45,366 nucleotides of DNA from Planctomycetota bacterium (GCA_013911165.1 JACETR010000015.1:1-45366); one strand, 5' to 3'. Numbered from the stretch's first letter, positions 8,126 to 16,112 are shown. The notes: generated by a model not told the origin, from the letters alone. A program made the numbers and translations.

Positions 8126-9373
8126 ATGGAAATCGTTTACGTCACCGGACTGGTCCTGATGGGGTTGGCGCTGCTGGATGCCGTGGCAGGGATTTTCGTG
8201 TCTATACGGCAATCTTTCGCCCGGTCGAAGTTTCAACAGCGTCAGGTTGAGCAACTGAGAAGCATGGTGGACCAGGGTCAGCGCGGGCCTTCAGAAGAGT
8301 CTGTGGGGAGCTGGAAGGGTTTCCGCCGATTCAATGTTGTGAACAAGGTACTGGAAGCGGAAGACATCTGTTCCTTTTATCTGGGGCCTGTCGATGGTGA
8401 ACCGATTCGATCCTTCGAACCGGGACAGCACATCGGTTTTCGATTTACGGTACCCGGCGATTCCAAGCCGACGATCCGCAGTTACTCCCTGAGTTCAGGT
8501 GTTCTGGAAGACAACCTTTACCGAGTCACCATCAAAAAAGTGCCAGCACCACCCGAGACCGATTTCCCGCCTGGAAAAGGCTCCAGTTACTTTCATGAGG
8601 AACTGGAGATTGGATCGGTCATCGAGGTCAGTGCACCCAATGGCAAGTTTTATCTCGACCGGGAAGATGATCGACCTGCTGTGCTCATCGCTGGCGGGAT
8701 CGGAATCACCCCTCTTCTCAGCATGCTGGAAACGATCTGCAAGGAAGGTATTCAAAGAACCTGTTATCTGTTTCATGCAGTGCGGAGTCACCGGGATCAT
8801 GCTTTTGCTGAGCGTTTGAATGAGTTGATGCAAGTGAGAGATCATCTGCATCTCCACACTTACTTCAGCCATCCGGAAGATGGTCATGAGTTGCCGGAGG
8901 ATTCGAGGACGGGGTTTTTGTCCGTGGATGCCATTCAGGAAACGGTCGGCCATCTGGAAGCACAGTTTTATATTTGTGGACCGCCGCCGATGATGCAGGC
9001 ACTGGTGCCTCCCATGGAGGAGGCCGGAATTCCGAGCCGGGATATCAAAATGGAAGCATTTGGCCCGGCCTCCATCAAAAAGAAAAAGCCCTCTGAAGAT
9101 TCAGGGGCTGCTAAAGAGAGTGATTCTGCGACCCTGATTCGTTTTTCAAAAACGAAGGTGAAATGGGACGGAGAGTCTTCGATTCTTGAAATGGCAGAGG
9201 AAAACGGTGTGGAGATTGACAGCAGTTGCCGATCGGGCACTTGTGGAACTTGCCAAGTGAGAGTGCTCTCCGGAAAAGTAAAATATGAAGATGAGCCGGG
9301 CTTTGACCCGGACGAAGGAAGTTGTTTGACCTGCGTCGGAATTCCCGACGGAGACGTCGAGTTGGACGTTTGA
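8126..9373 (+). CDS. Membrane-anchored flavin reductase with C-terminal 2Fe-2S ferredoxin domain
   Basis: A 415-residue electron-transfer protein with the order membrane helix (about 4-27), FAD-binding ferredoxin-reductase domain (RSYSLSS near 118), NAD(P)-binding domain (AGGIGITPLLSML near 189, YICGPPPMM near 284) and plant-type 2Fe-2S domain with Cys368, Cys373, Cys376 and a fourth ligand at Cys400 or Cys403. This order matches class IA-type reductases such as phthalate dioxygenase reductase, Hcr and vanillate demethylase reductase. It would pass electrons from NAD(P)H through flavin to one-electron carriers, or in reverse. No oxygenase partner lies nearby, so the likely partners are the operon's cytochromes and FeS protein. 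With the N-terminus embedded, the bulk should face the cytoplasm where NAD(P)H is. AGGT lies just ahead of the ATG. Confidence 0.88.
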   Translation: MEIVYVTGLVLMGLALLDAVAGIFVSIRQSFARSKFQQRQVEQLRSMVDQGQRGPSEESVGSWKGFRRFNVVNKVLEAEDICSFYLGPVDGEPIRSFEPGQHIGFRFTVPGDSKPTIRSYSLSSGVLEDNLYRVTIKKVPAPPETDFPPGKGSSYFHEELEIGSVIEVSAPNGKFYLDREDDRPAVLIAGGIGITPLLSMLETICKEGIQRTCYLFHAVRSHRDHAFAERLNELMQVRDHLHLHTYFSHPEDGHELPEDSRTGFLSVDAIQETVGHLEAQFYICGPPPMMQALVPPMEEAGIPSRDIKMEAFGPASIKKKKPSEDSGAAKESDSATLIRFSKTKVKWDGESSILEMAEENGVEIDSSCRSGTCGTCQVRVLSGKVKYEDEPGFDPDEGSCLTCVGIPDGDVELDV

Positions 9374-9425
9374 CAGATTCCCTTTGCAGACTGGCTATGG
9401 TTGTTGCTTCGAAAAGAGGACTGGA

Positions 9426-10427
9426 ATGATTCAGAATTTGATCCCCTTGTTGTTGGTCGCAATGGTGGCTGTGGGTTTGGGCCAAGAGGCTGAAACGTCA
9501 AAGTTGCCCACTGGCCCCGGCTTTGATCCCAAAGCGATCGTCGGTGTTTCGGAGTGCACTGAATGTCATACCCATTCAGGAGCGGTCTGGGAGCAAACTG
9601 TCCACCATGGAACCATTACGGACATGCCCCGTACTGAAAAAGGCCGGGAGATCGCCAAGAAGATGGGGATCCGCCGGATCAAGAGTGAAAGCCTGTGCCT
9701 CGACTGTCATGCCACGAGTCACTGGGAGGATGAAAAACTGAAGCCCTCTTCGGGAGTGTCTTGTGAATCCTGCCATGGCGCTGGAATGGGTTGGGTCAAA
9801 CTGCATGGCGAGTTCAGCGGCAAGGAAGAGGGCCAGGAAACGGCAGAAGAAATTGCTCGTCGTTGGAAGGCCTCTGAAGCTGCAGGAATGTTGCGCCCGA
9901 CCATGATCGCCGACATCGCACGCAACTGCGTCAGTTGCCATGTCGTTCCCCACGAAAACCTTGTCAATGTCGGTGGGCACCCAGCCGGATCAGACTTTGA
10001 GTTGGTCGCTTGGAGTCAGGGAAGCATCCGACACAATAATTTTTACACCAAAGGCAAGGAAAACAAGGTGGCCTCGATTGAGCGCCAGCGCTTGCTCTAC
10101 GCAGTGGGCATCCTTGCTGAAATGGAATTGTTGCTGAAGGCCGTGGGTACCGCAGAGGGTATGGGCGACTATGCCAAAGCAAACGCACGCAGAGTGAGTG
10201 CGCTGCGCAAGAAACTGGCTGCAGCTGCGAAGGCAACTCAACAGTCAGATCTCGTGAAAGCCCTTGAAGCGGTAGGATCGCTGAAGTTGAGTTTGAAAAA
10301 CCAGCCAGCAATACTTGAAGCTGCTGCCGCCATCACGATTTCACTGGATAACCTGGCAGCGACTTCCAATGGCGAAGACCTCGCAGGCCTCGATTCCATG
10401 CTGCCCAAAGCAGAAGACTATAAATAG
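9426..10427 (+). CDS. Tetraheme cytochrome c (cytochrome c554-like)
   Basis: A 333-residue periplasmic cytochrome with a signal peptide (1-19, ending GLG before QEAE). Four CXXCH sites lie at residues 44, 91, 113 and 168, in a cytochrome c554-like arrangement with extra His residues as distal ligands (HH at 60-61, VVPHEN after heme 4). The C-terminal 130 residues are Ala-rich helices without heme. The ATG at 9426 was chosen over an in-frame ATG at 9384 because AGAGGA (9414-9419) is correctly placed and the signal peptide starts there. It is fourth in the redox operon and the best candidate for a mobile periplasmic carrier linking the pentaheme and decaheme proteins. Confidence 0.88.
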   Translation: MIQNLIPLLLVAMVAVGLGQEAETSKLPTGPGFDPKAIVGVSECTECHTHSGAVWEQTVHHGTITDMPRTEKGREIAKKMGIRRIKSESLCLDCHATSHWEDEKLKPSSGVSCESCHGAGMGWVKLHGEFSGKEEGQETAEEIARRWKASEAAGMLRPTMIADIARNCVSCHVVPHENLVNVGGHPAGSDFELVAWSQGSIRHNNFYTKGKENKVASIERQRLLYAVGILAEMELLLKAVGTAEGMGDYAKANARRVSALRKKLAAAAKATQQSDLVKALEAVGSLKLSLKNQPAILEAAAAITISLDNLAATSNGEDLAGLDSMLPKAEDYK

Positions 10428-10437
10428 GAGTTGTTGA

Positions 10438-12123
10438 ATGTGCCCCGTTACCGGATCTGACATACATGATTCGGAAGAGGACTCTCGCGGTCATTGCTTC
10501 AGCCCAGAGGCAATCCCGCGCGTTGTCCTCAATTGGGTTCAGTACAATTCAATTCTTTCGATTGCATGGGATGAATGCGAATCGAGGGGCAAGTCTATCG
10601 AGTCGATATTGCAAATAGACGCCCGGGTCGTTGAGTATGAAAAAGCAGACATCATCATCCGCAAGGGTGATTACGGTGGATCCGTTCTGATTCCCCTTGA
10701 GGGAGAAATCCGTGTCAATCTTGAGGAGTCGGGCGAAAAGAATTTTGCCCGCAAGAGGGTCACACGAAAGCGAAGCTGGTTGTCAGCGCTGGGGCAAATC
10801 TTCCGGCGGAAAACTCCTGTTGAACGGATCAATGCTAATTCTTCAACCGACAAGGTATATACCGCGAAGGCTCATGTTCCCCGGTTAGAGATCGACCTTG
10901 AAGAATACATGTCGAAAAACCTGACCAGGAGGATAGGCCTCGGCGAAATTTGCGGAGAGATCGCTGCCCTGCGCCGAAGCCCAAGGACTGCCTCTATCTT
11001 TGCAGAATCCGACTGCAAGTTGTTGGAGATTCGTTGGCAGGGAGTCCGCGAGATACTCAAAAATTCGAAAGAGTTCAGTCATTATCTGGAAGATCTGATC
11101 GGTGACAGACGCCACCAGATTTTCAGTGGAATGAAAACGCTCACCGACTTGCCTGAAGCGATACAACGCACCCTTTCTGCAAAAAGCATCTTTGAGCGTT
11201 GGGGGTCGGACCATTGGAACCGAAACTTCCGCAAGATCATGCAGTCGCAATCCTCGATGATCGACAGGGAATCGATCATTCTTCAACAGGGTCATCATAT
11301 GGATGGCCTGTATGTTCTCCTCAGTGGCTTTGCCAGGGTGACCAGCAAAGAAGGCAGTGAAGAGAAGACGGTGGGGTATCTCCGTCCGGGTGATGTCTAC
11401 GGGCTCAAGGAACTCATGAAACTGTCCAGAACAGGCGTGAGCTCACCGGCTTTGAGAAGTATTCGTGCGGTAGGCGCCATCGACCTCGTGGTAATCCCCA
11501 GCAATGATTTTGTCGAATACGTGTTGCCAGAATTGAAGAATCTGGACGTCGACCAATTGGGTTCAGAGAAGGGCCTGATTTCCACAGAGCTGCTCAACTT
11601 CTTTCTCGATCGCAGGATCGTCAACGGTAACCAGACGATGGTGATCGACCTGAACCGCTGCACTGACTGTGATGATTGTGTCAAAGCCTGTGCCGTGACT
11701 CATGATGGGAATCCCCGCTTCATTCGTGAAGGTTACCGTCATGCAAAGTTGATGGTGGCAACAGCCTGCATGCACTGTATCGACCCGGTATGTCTGGTTG
11801 GATGTCCTACCGGAGCGATACACAGGGAACATTCGACCGGAAATGTGGTGATTACTCAAAGCGAGTGCATCGGTTGTGCTTCCTGCGTTGAATCCTGTCC
11901 CTATGACAACATTCGAACCGTCGAGGTTCAGGATGCCAACGGTGAAGCTGTGATCGATCTGGAGACGGGGAAGCCGGTTCTCAAGGCAACCAAATGTGAT
12001 CTTTGCATCGATCAGCCCTCTGGGCCAGCGTGTGTCAATGCCTGTCCACACGATGCCTTGCATCGCATCAATTTTTCAGACGCTTCAGGAGTTTCCAGCA
12101 TCGTTGAGAGGATTACGGGATGA
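10438..12123 (+). CDS. Double cyclic-nucleotide-binding domain protein fused to a four-[4Fe-4S] ferredoxin domain
   Basis: A 561-residue protein without signal peptide, so probably cytoplasmic. A first cNMP-binding (Crp/cap-like) domain, about 61-215, is split by a basic insertion of roughly 60 residues. It retains a phosphate-binding-cassette-like GEIAALRRSPRTAS, including the conserved Arg. A second domain (about 264-385) keeps the fold pattern (LLSGFARV, RPGDVYG) but has lost the GE...R cassette and may not bind ligand. Residues about 401-545 form a DmsB/HybA-type domain with 16 cysteines in four groups (CTDCDDCVKAC, CMHCIDPVCLVGC, CIGCASCVESC, CDLC...CVNAC), enough for four [4Fe-4S] clusters. 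There is no DNA-binding helix-turn-helix. AGGAG sits 8 bases ahead of the ATG; the stop overlaps the next start (ATGA). Known DmsB-like subunits pair with a molybdoenzyme, but none is encoded here. Confidence 0.9.
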   Translation: MCPVTGSDIHDSEEDSRGHCFSPEAIPRVVLNWVQYNSILSIAWDECESRGKSIESILQIDARVVEYEKADIIIRKGDYGGSVLIPLEGEIRVNLEESGEKNFARKRVTRKRSWLSALGQIFRRKTPVERINANSSTDKVYTAKAHVPRLEIDLEEYMSKNLTRRIGLGEICGEIAALRRSPRTASIFAESDCKLLEIRWQGVREILKNSKEFSHYLEDLIGDRRHQIFSGMKTLTDLPEAIQRTLSAKSIFERWGSDHWNRNFRKIMQSQSSMIDRESIILQQGHHMDGLYVLLSGFARVTSKEGSEEKTVGYLRPGDVYGLKELMKLSRTGVSSPALRSIRAVGAIDLVVIPSNDFVEYVLPELKNLDVDQLGSEKGLISTELLNFFLDRRIVNGNQTMVIDLNRCTDCDDCVKACAVTHDGNPRFIREGYRHAKLMVATACMHCIDPVCLVGCPTGAIHREHSTGNVVITQSECIGCASCVESCPYDNIRTVEVQDANGEAVIDLETGKPVLKATKCDLCIDQPSGPACVNACPHDALHRINFSDASGVSSIVERITG

Positions 12124-12947
12124 AAATCCGCCCTCCTCATTCGGGTGCTCTGTTATTGATCCTGATCGGCATCGTTGTCAGTTTTTATTTTCTGGAGCAA
12201 GCAGACGCAACGCTTGCTAATCCTGCTGTTATCAGCGGCTGGATTTTATTGGGAAGCTTTGTGCTCCTCTGTCTTTATGGGGCACGCAAAAAAGTTCCCT
12301 TTTTGCCCATTGGTAAAACGGCGACATGGTTACAACTGCATCTGGGTTTTGGGGTGATCAGCACCTGGTTATTTCTGGAGCATGTGGGTTACAGATTTCC
12401 GACAGGACTGTTTGAGACCCACCTTTATGTGCTTTATTCATTGTTGTTGATCTCCGGATTCCTTGGCTGGTTGGTCATGAGGGCATTGCCTGAAACACTT
12501 CGAGCGGATGGCAGAGAAGTGAACCCCTTGCGCATACCTGACGAGCTGGCAGGAATGGTGAAGAAAAGTGACGACTGCATCGCCGGGCTCGAACCGGGAG
12601 AGTTGAATCCTGAGATACTCAAAGGGTACTTCGAGGTGGTTCGACCTTATTTGTGTTCAGGCTGCGGGGTACTGCCATCACGAATTCACCCGGAATTTGG
12701 TGTGCCGCAAAGTTTGATACAGAGATTGCAGGATTACGAATCTCCGACAGTACTTTTTTCTTCAGAGCCATTTCTTCCTGTACACAGGATTGTTCGGGAA
12801 AAAGCTGCTCTGGACCTTCATCGAGTACGCCAAAGGTGGATGCGCGGCTGGCTTTTTGTCCATGTGCCGGTGACCGGAGTGATGGTCCTGATGATCATTT
12901 TGCATGTCATTCTTGTGACAGCATTCAAAGCCGGGGGGGCGTCATGA
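12120..12947 (+). CDS. Integral membrane protein, probable b-type cytochrome
   Basis: A 275-residue protein with five predicted membrane helices (about 10-27, 35-54, 66-88, 101-123, 245-270). Intramembrane or membrane-edge histidines that could bind heme b lie in LQLHLGFG, LEHVGY, ETHLYVLY, FVHVPVTG and IILHVILV. The last helix pair of histidines recalls cytochrome b561/NarI-like subunits. A soluble loop between helices 4 and 5 contains a CSGC motif (near residue 180). It overlaps genes on both sides by four bases. Context makes it the membrane partner of the preceding FeS protein and the following decaheme cytochrome, as HmcE or TmcC are in Hmc and Tmc complexes. That assignment is by analogy; I could not place it in a named family with certainty. 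Confidence 0.7.
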   Translation: MKIRPPHSGALLLILIGIVVSFYFLEQADATLANPAVISGWILLGSFVLLCLYGARKKVPFLPIGKTATWLQLHLGFGVISTWLFLEHVGYRFPTGLFETHLYVLYSLLLISGFLGWLVMRALPETLRADGREVNPLRIPDELAGMVKKSDDCIAGLEPGELNPEILKGYFEVVRPYLCSGCGVLPSRIHPEFGVPQSLIQRLQDYESPTVLFSSEPFLPVHRIVREKAALDLHRVRQRWMRGWLFVHVPVTGVMVLMIILHVILVTAFKAGGAS

Positions 12948-15058
12948 ATACGAAGCCTCGTGGTGCCTTTGATTCACGAACAACGCGATATTTGCGCCCT
13001 GATCGTCCCTACATTTGTGGCAACAGTTCCCAGCCATGTTCAAGCGGTCCTACAGGATCCGGAGTCTGCCCCCATGGAGAGGCGGGCTGCTTTCCGCGCA
13101 TGAGCGAGGGCTACCTTCGAAAGCGGGTCCAGCGCAGTCTTTTTCTCCTTTTTCTGGGCGGGTTACTGATCACCCTCGCTGCTGGAGGAGATGAGAAGGG
13201 CCCCTTTGATCAGGAGTTTATCTCTCCCGGCCCCCTGTCCCATTTTCATTCCCAGTTTGAGTGCAGTGATTGTCACTCCACTGATTTGAATTCATGGCAC
13301 GGACTTTTGTCCAGTGTTTGGGATGGAAGTGGAGACACCTTTGCCAGCGATGGTTGTCTCAAGTGCCATGATCAGGGCCCTCATGCGATGAGTGCCCATG
13401 GAATTTCACCAGAAGCGTTGCGTGAGAGAAGTGGTCTGGAGGGTGTTGCTCCCTTCCATGATCAAACACAGTGTGCAGTTTGTCATGCTGAACACGGTCA
13501 TGGCAGTCATGAAGTTCACCTCTCTGATTCCCGCTGTCAGACTTGCCACCAACAACAATTCGATAGTTTTGTGTCAGGCCATCCTCCTTTTTCGGAAGAC
13601 TATGGAAATAAACCGAGAACACTTTCTTTCAGTCACTCTGATCATGCACTGCGTCACTTCAAAACCATGCCCGAGTTTGCTCCCCAGTCCTGTTCGGGGT
13701 GTCACCAGTTGAATGAGACATCCGGGGCCATGACGGTCCTTCCCTATGAAGAGTCCTGTGGTCAGTGTCATACCGAAGACATCGTCAAGAGCGAAGCCGT
13801 GAAGTTTTTCGCACTGCCAATGATTCTGGGCCTTGAGGAGATGAAGGAAGAGGGGATGGGGGTCGGAGATTGGCCATACATCGATACTCTCGATCTCACA
13901 CCATGGACTCGACGCTGGTATCGAAGCAGTGAAATGGATTCTGAATTTTCCGAATTGATGAAACTGTCAGAGCTTGAAGGCGATGAACCTGGAAACCCGG
14001 CCAAAGTGCGGGAGGTTCAGGAGTTTGCCATGTCGATCAAGCGATCATTCATGAAAGACATGATCAGTGATTTGCAGTCCTGGATAGGAAGACTCTTGCC
14101 GGGGGAGTACAGCGAATGGACCAGTAACGAACTGGCCCAGCTCTCAGGACAATTCCCGATCGCCTTGCTGGTCAAAATGCAGGAACGCTGGTTTCCCGAT
14201 CTGGACGAAGAACTGAATCGTTTCGACAGTGGCATGTTGGTTGAACCTGAAGCAATTGAAGAGGATGTGCCAGAAGAAAAGCCTGCTGTTGCCGACTCGG
14301 TTGCCGATGAGGGTGATCTCCTCGCTGGCGGCGAAGAGGATCTCTTGCTGGATGAGGAAGAAGACCTGCTCATGGATGAGGGTGATCTGTTGGCGGAAGA
14401 CGAGGACCTTCTTGCCGAATCCGAAGAAGATCTCTTGTTGGAAGAAGACGATCTGCTCTCAGGTGATTTGGATCAGGAGAAGGGCGCAGATAAAGAGGAG
14501 ACGATGGTTCAGGAGCACTCCCTCGAAGAAACCAGTGTTGGCCGTCATTGGGCGAATCTTGGTGGTTGGTACGAGGATGCAGGGGTCGTTTGGTACAAGC
14601 CTGTCCAGCACGCTGACCCATTCCTGAAAGCATGGATCGAAGCGGAAATCCGCCACGGCGCAAACGAAGAAATCTCCGCAGAAATTCTGTCACTTCTGTT
14701 GGCAGACAACGCTCCCGGGAAATGCAGCAAGTGTCATTCCGGGGTTTCTGCTGAGAAGGGCGCTTTGAACTGGACTCCCGCTGCCAGGGAAGAAAAGGTT
14801 CGGTTTTCGAAATTCAGTCATGCAGATCATGTGTTCAGTGACGCAGATCTTCAATGCACGAGCTGTCATGAGCCGCGGGAGTCTCAATCCTCCAGTGGTC
14901 ATGACTGGTTTCCTGTAAAAATGGAATCATGTACAGATTGTCACGGTCAGGAAGTGGCAGATGACTGCACTCTTTGTCATCAGTACCACGCTTCACCTGA
15001 AATCAGAAAGCTCAAGTCTGCGAGTATCAATATTTTCCGCATGACAGAAGAAGACTGA
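12944..15058 (+). CDS. Decaheme c-type cytochrome with cysteine-rich N-terminus and acidic DLL repeats
   Basis: A 704-residue membrane-anchored cytochrome. The N-terminal 50 residues contain Cys25, 32, 42 and 49. A transmembrane segment follows (about 65-81), then six CXXCH sites (107, 138, 177, 198, 250, 272) with many His residues as possible distal ligands, including HAEHGHGSHEVH. About 317 residues without heme come next, including an acidic D/E-L-L repeat around 455-510. Four further CXXCH sites lie at 594, 638, 663 and 675. The first part resembles cytochrome c3/c7-type folds. The start was set at 12944 because ATGA overlaps the upstream stop and the open frame further upstream only shadows that gene. 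It is the last gene of the operon, ending one base before a convergent gene. Confidence 0.9.
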   Translation: MNTKPRGAFDSRTTRYLRPDRPYICGNSSQPCSSGPTGSGVCPHGEAGCFPRMSEGYLRKRVQRSLFLLFLGGLLITLAAGGDEKGPFDQEFISPGPLSHFHSQFECSDCHSTDLNSWHGLLSSVWDGSGDTFASDGCLKCHDQGPHAMSAHGISPEALRERSGLEGVAPFHDQTQCAVCHAEHGHGSHEVHLSDSRCQTCHQQQFDSFVSGHPPFSEDYGNKPRTLSFSHSDHALRHFKTMPEFAPQSCSGCHQLNETSGAMTVLPYEESCGQCHTEDIVKSEAVKFFALPMILGLEEMKEEGMGVGDWPYIDTLDLTPWTRRWYRSSEMDSEFSELMKLSELEGDEPGNPAKVREVQEFAMSIKRSFMKDMISDLQSWIGRLLPGEYSEWTSNELAQLSGQFPIALLVKMQERWFPDLDEELNRFDSGMLVEPEAIEEDVPEEKPAVADSVADEGDLLAGGEEDLLLDEEEDLLMDEGDLLAEDEDLLAESEEDLLLEEDDLLSGDLDQEKGADKEETMVQEHSLEETSVGRHWANLGGWYEDAGVVWYKPVQHADPFLKAWIEAEIRHGANEEISAEILSLLLADNAPGKCSKCHSGVSAEKGALNWTPAAREEKVRFSKFSHADHVFSDADLQCTSCHEPRESQSSSGHDWFPVKMESCTDCHGQEVADDCTLCHQYHASPEIRKLKSASINIFRMTEED
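14308..14475 (+). repeat. Degenerate acidic DLL repeat region in the decaheme cytochrome
   Basis: Coding repeat of 6 to 8-residue units built on D-L-L (EEDLLLDE, EEDLLMDE, GDLLAEDE, DLLAESEE, DLLLEEDD, DLLSGD). The unit spacing varies, so the DNA is only loosely repetitive, but the protein pattern is clear and resembles the ELLDD repeat of the pentaheme cytochrome at 4947-5015. Confidence 0.8.
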
Positions 15059-15059
15059 T

Positions 15060-16112
15060 TCAGGAAGTGGACAACACTCTTTTCTGCTGGGCTCTGGCCC
15101 TGCGAATTCTTGAGTTGAGCAGTGGGCGACGCTGACGAATGAACTCTGTCAGGCAGACATCCAGCGAGTCAAAGTGACCTTTTTCAAATTCATCCAACAG
15201 ATCCCCCAGCAGCAATGCATCTTCAAGATCTGAATCCACCCCTGAATACAGATCCGGCAAGGTGGGATGAGCGGCTTTACCGATCAAGACGACATTGTCC
15301 TTGTGAAAGAGGTGGGGAAGTCTCCTGTCAGAGCATTTTGTCGATTGCACGGCTGTGATGGCCGATTCTTCAAAGATGGGGTGTAACTCTGTTGGCCAAT
15401 CGCGACTCCATTGGAAGACTTGTTGTCGAAGTTCTTCGGAAGAAGTGCCGGTGTGGAGTGGTCCTCTGGCGTCGACTTGCAGTCGCCAGGAGACGGTCCC
15501 GGAATCAACAGGGTAGATGATCAACTCACCGGAAGCCTGCGGAACCCTGTATGAGATGACTCTGCCCCGCAGGACAGAATCAGAATCACTGAATTTGGAC
15601 GTTCCACTAATTTGATGGGTTTGGACCAGGGAGAGTGCCGGGCCTGGCACTTGTTCTTTTCTGACGACAGACTGGACTCCGTCTGCACCGACAAAAAGGT
15701 CAGCCAGGGCTTCTGTGCCATTTTCAAACTGTGCGGATTTGATGTGGTATCCCACACGCGGTTCAAAATGGCTGAAACGCGAATCAAACCGGTATCGATC
15801 TTCTCCGACAGATTTTTGGATCTCTTGGTGAAGGCGCAGTGAATCGGCAGAAAACAGATGGCTTCCTGATTCTGCTTCGATTTGATCTGAAGCAGCATGA
15901 GCCCTTCCCCCTCTCAGAGGGGTGACCCACTTGCGAAGGTTCAGGCCCAATGAAGAAAGAGATTCAAAAGAGACAGAATTGAAAAGGTATCCGCTGCTAC
16001 AGGATTCGAGTCCTGTTTCAGGGAGACAGATTTCCACTTCATGTTTGGAGTGGATCAAGCGTAGTGCGAGCGCCATACCGGACAGGCAGGAGCCCAAAAT
16101 GGTGATTTTCAT
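15060..16112 (-). CDS. Flavoprotein monooxygenase-like protein with altered FAD motifs
   Basis: A 350-residue member of the PHBH/UbiH-type FAD-binding family, paralogous to the protein at 17489-18577. The N-terminal dinucleotide-binding loop reads LGSCLSGMALA instead of the usual GxGxxG pattern. The DG motif is intact (FVGADGVQSVVRKE). The GD motif, normally VxLxGDAAHP, is VVLIGKAAHP, so the Asp that contacts the FAD ribityl is Lys. It may bind FAD weakly or have diverged in function. The ATG at 16112 fits the family start; a TTG three codons upstream (16121) is possible. The stop lies one base from the convergent decaheme gene. It is separated by 150 bases from the aminotransferase gene upstream. 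Confidence 0.82.
   Translation of the reverse strand: MKITILGSCLSGMALALRLIHSKHEVEICLPETGLESCSSGYLFNSVSFESLSSLGLNLRKWVTPLRGGRAHAASDQIEAESGSHLFSADSLRLHQEIQKSVGEDRYRFDSRFSHFEPRVGYHIKSAQFENGTEALADLFVGADGVQSVVRKEQVPGPALSLVQTHQISGTSKFSDSDSVLRGRVISYRVPQASGELIIYPVDSGTVSWRLQVDARGPLHTGTSSEELRQQVFQWSRDWPTELHPIFEESAITAVQSTKCSDRRLPHLFHKDNVVLIGKAAHPTLPDLYSGVDSDLEDALLLGDLLDEFEKGHFDSLDVCLTEFIRQRRPLLNSRIRRARAQQKRVLSTS

Noticed and set aside
12653..12943. Upstream extension of the decaheme cytochrome frame
   Set aside because: It overlaps the membrane-protein gene in another frame; the ATGA junction at 12944 and the domain layout favour the later start.
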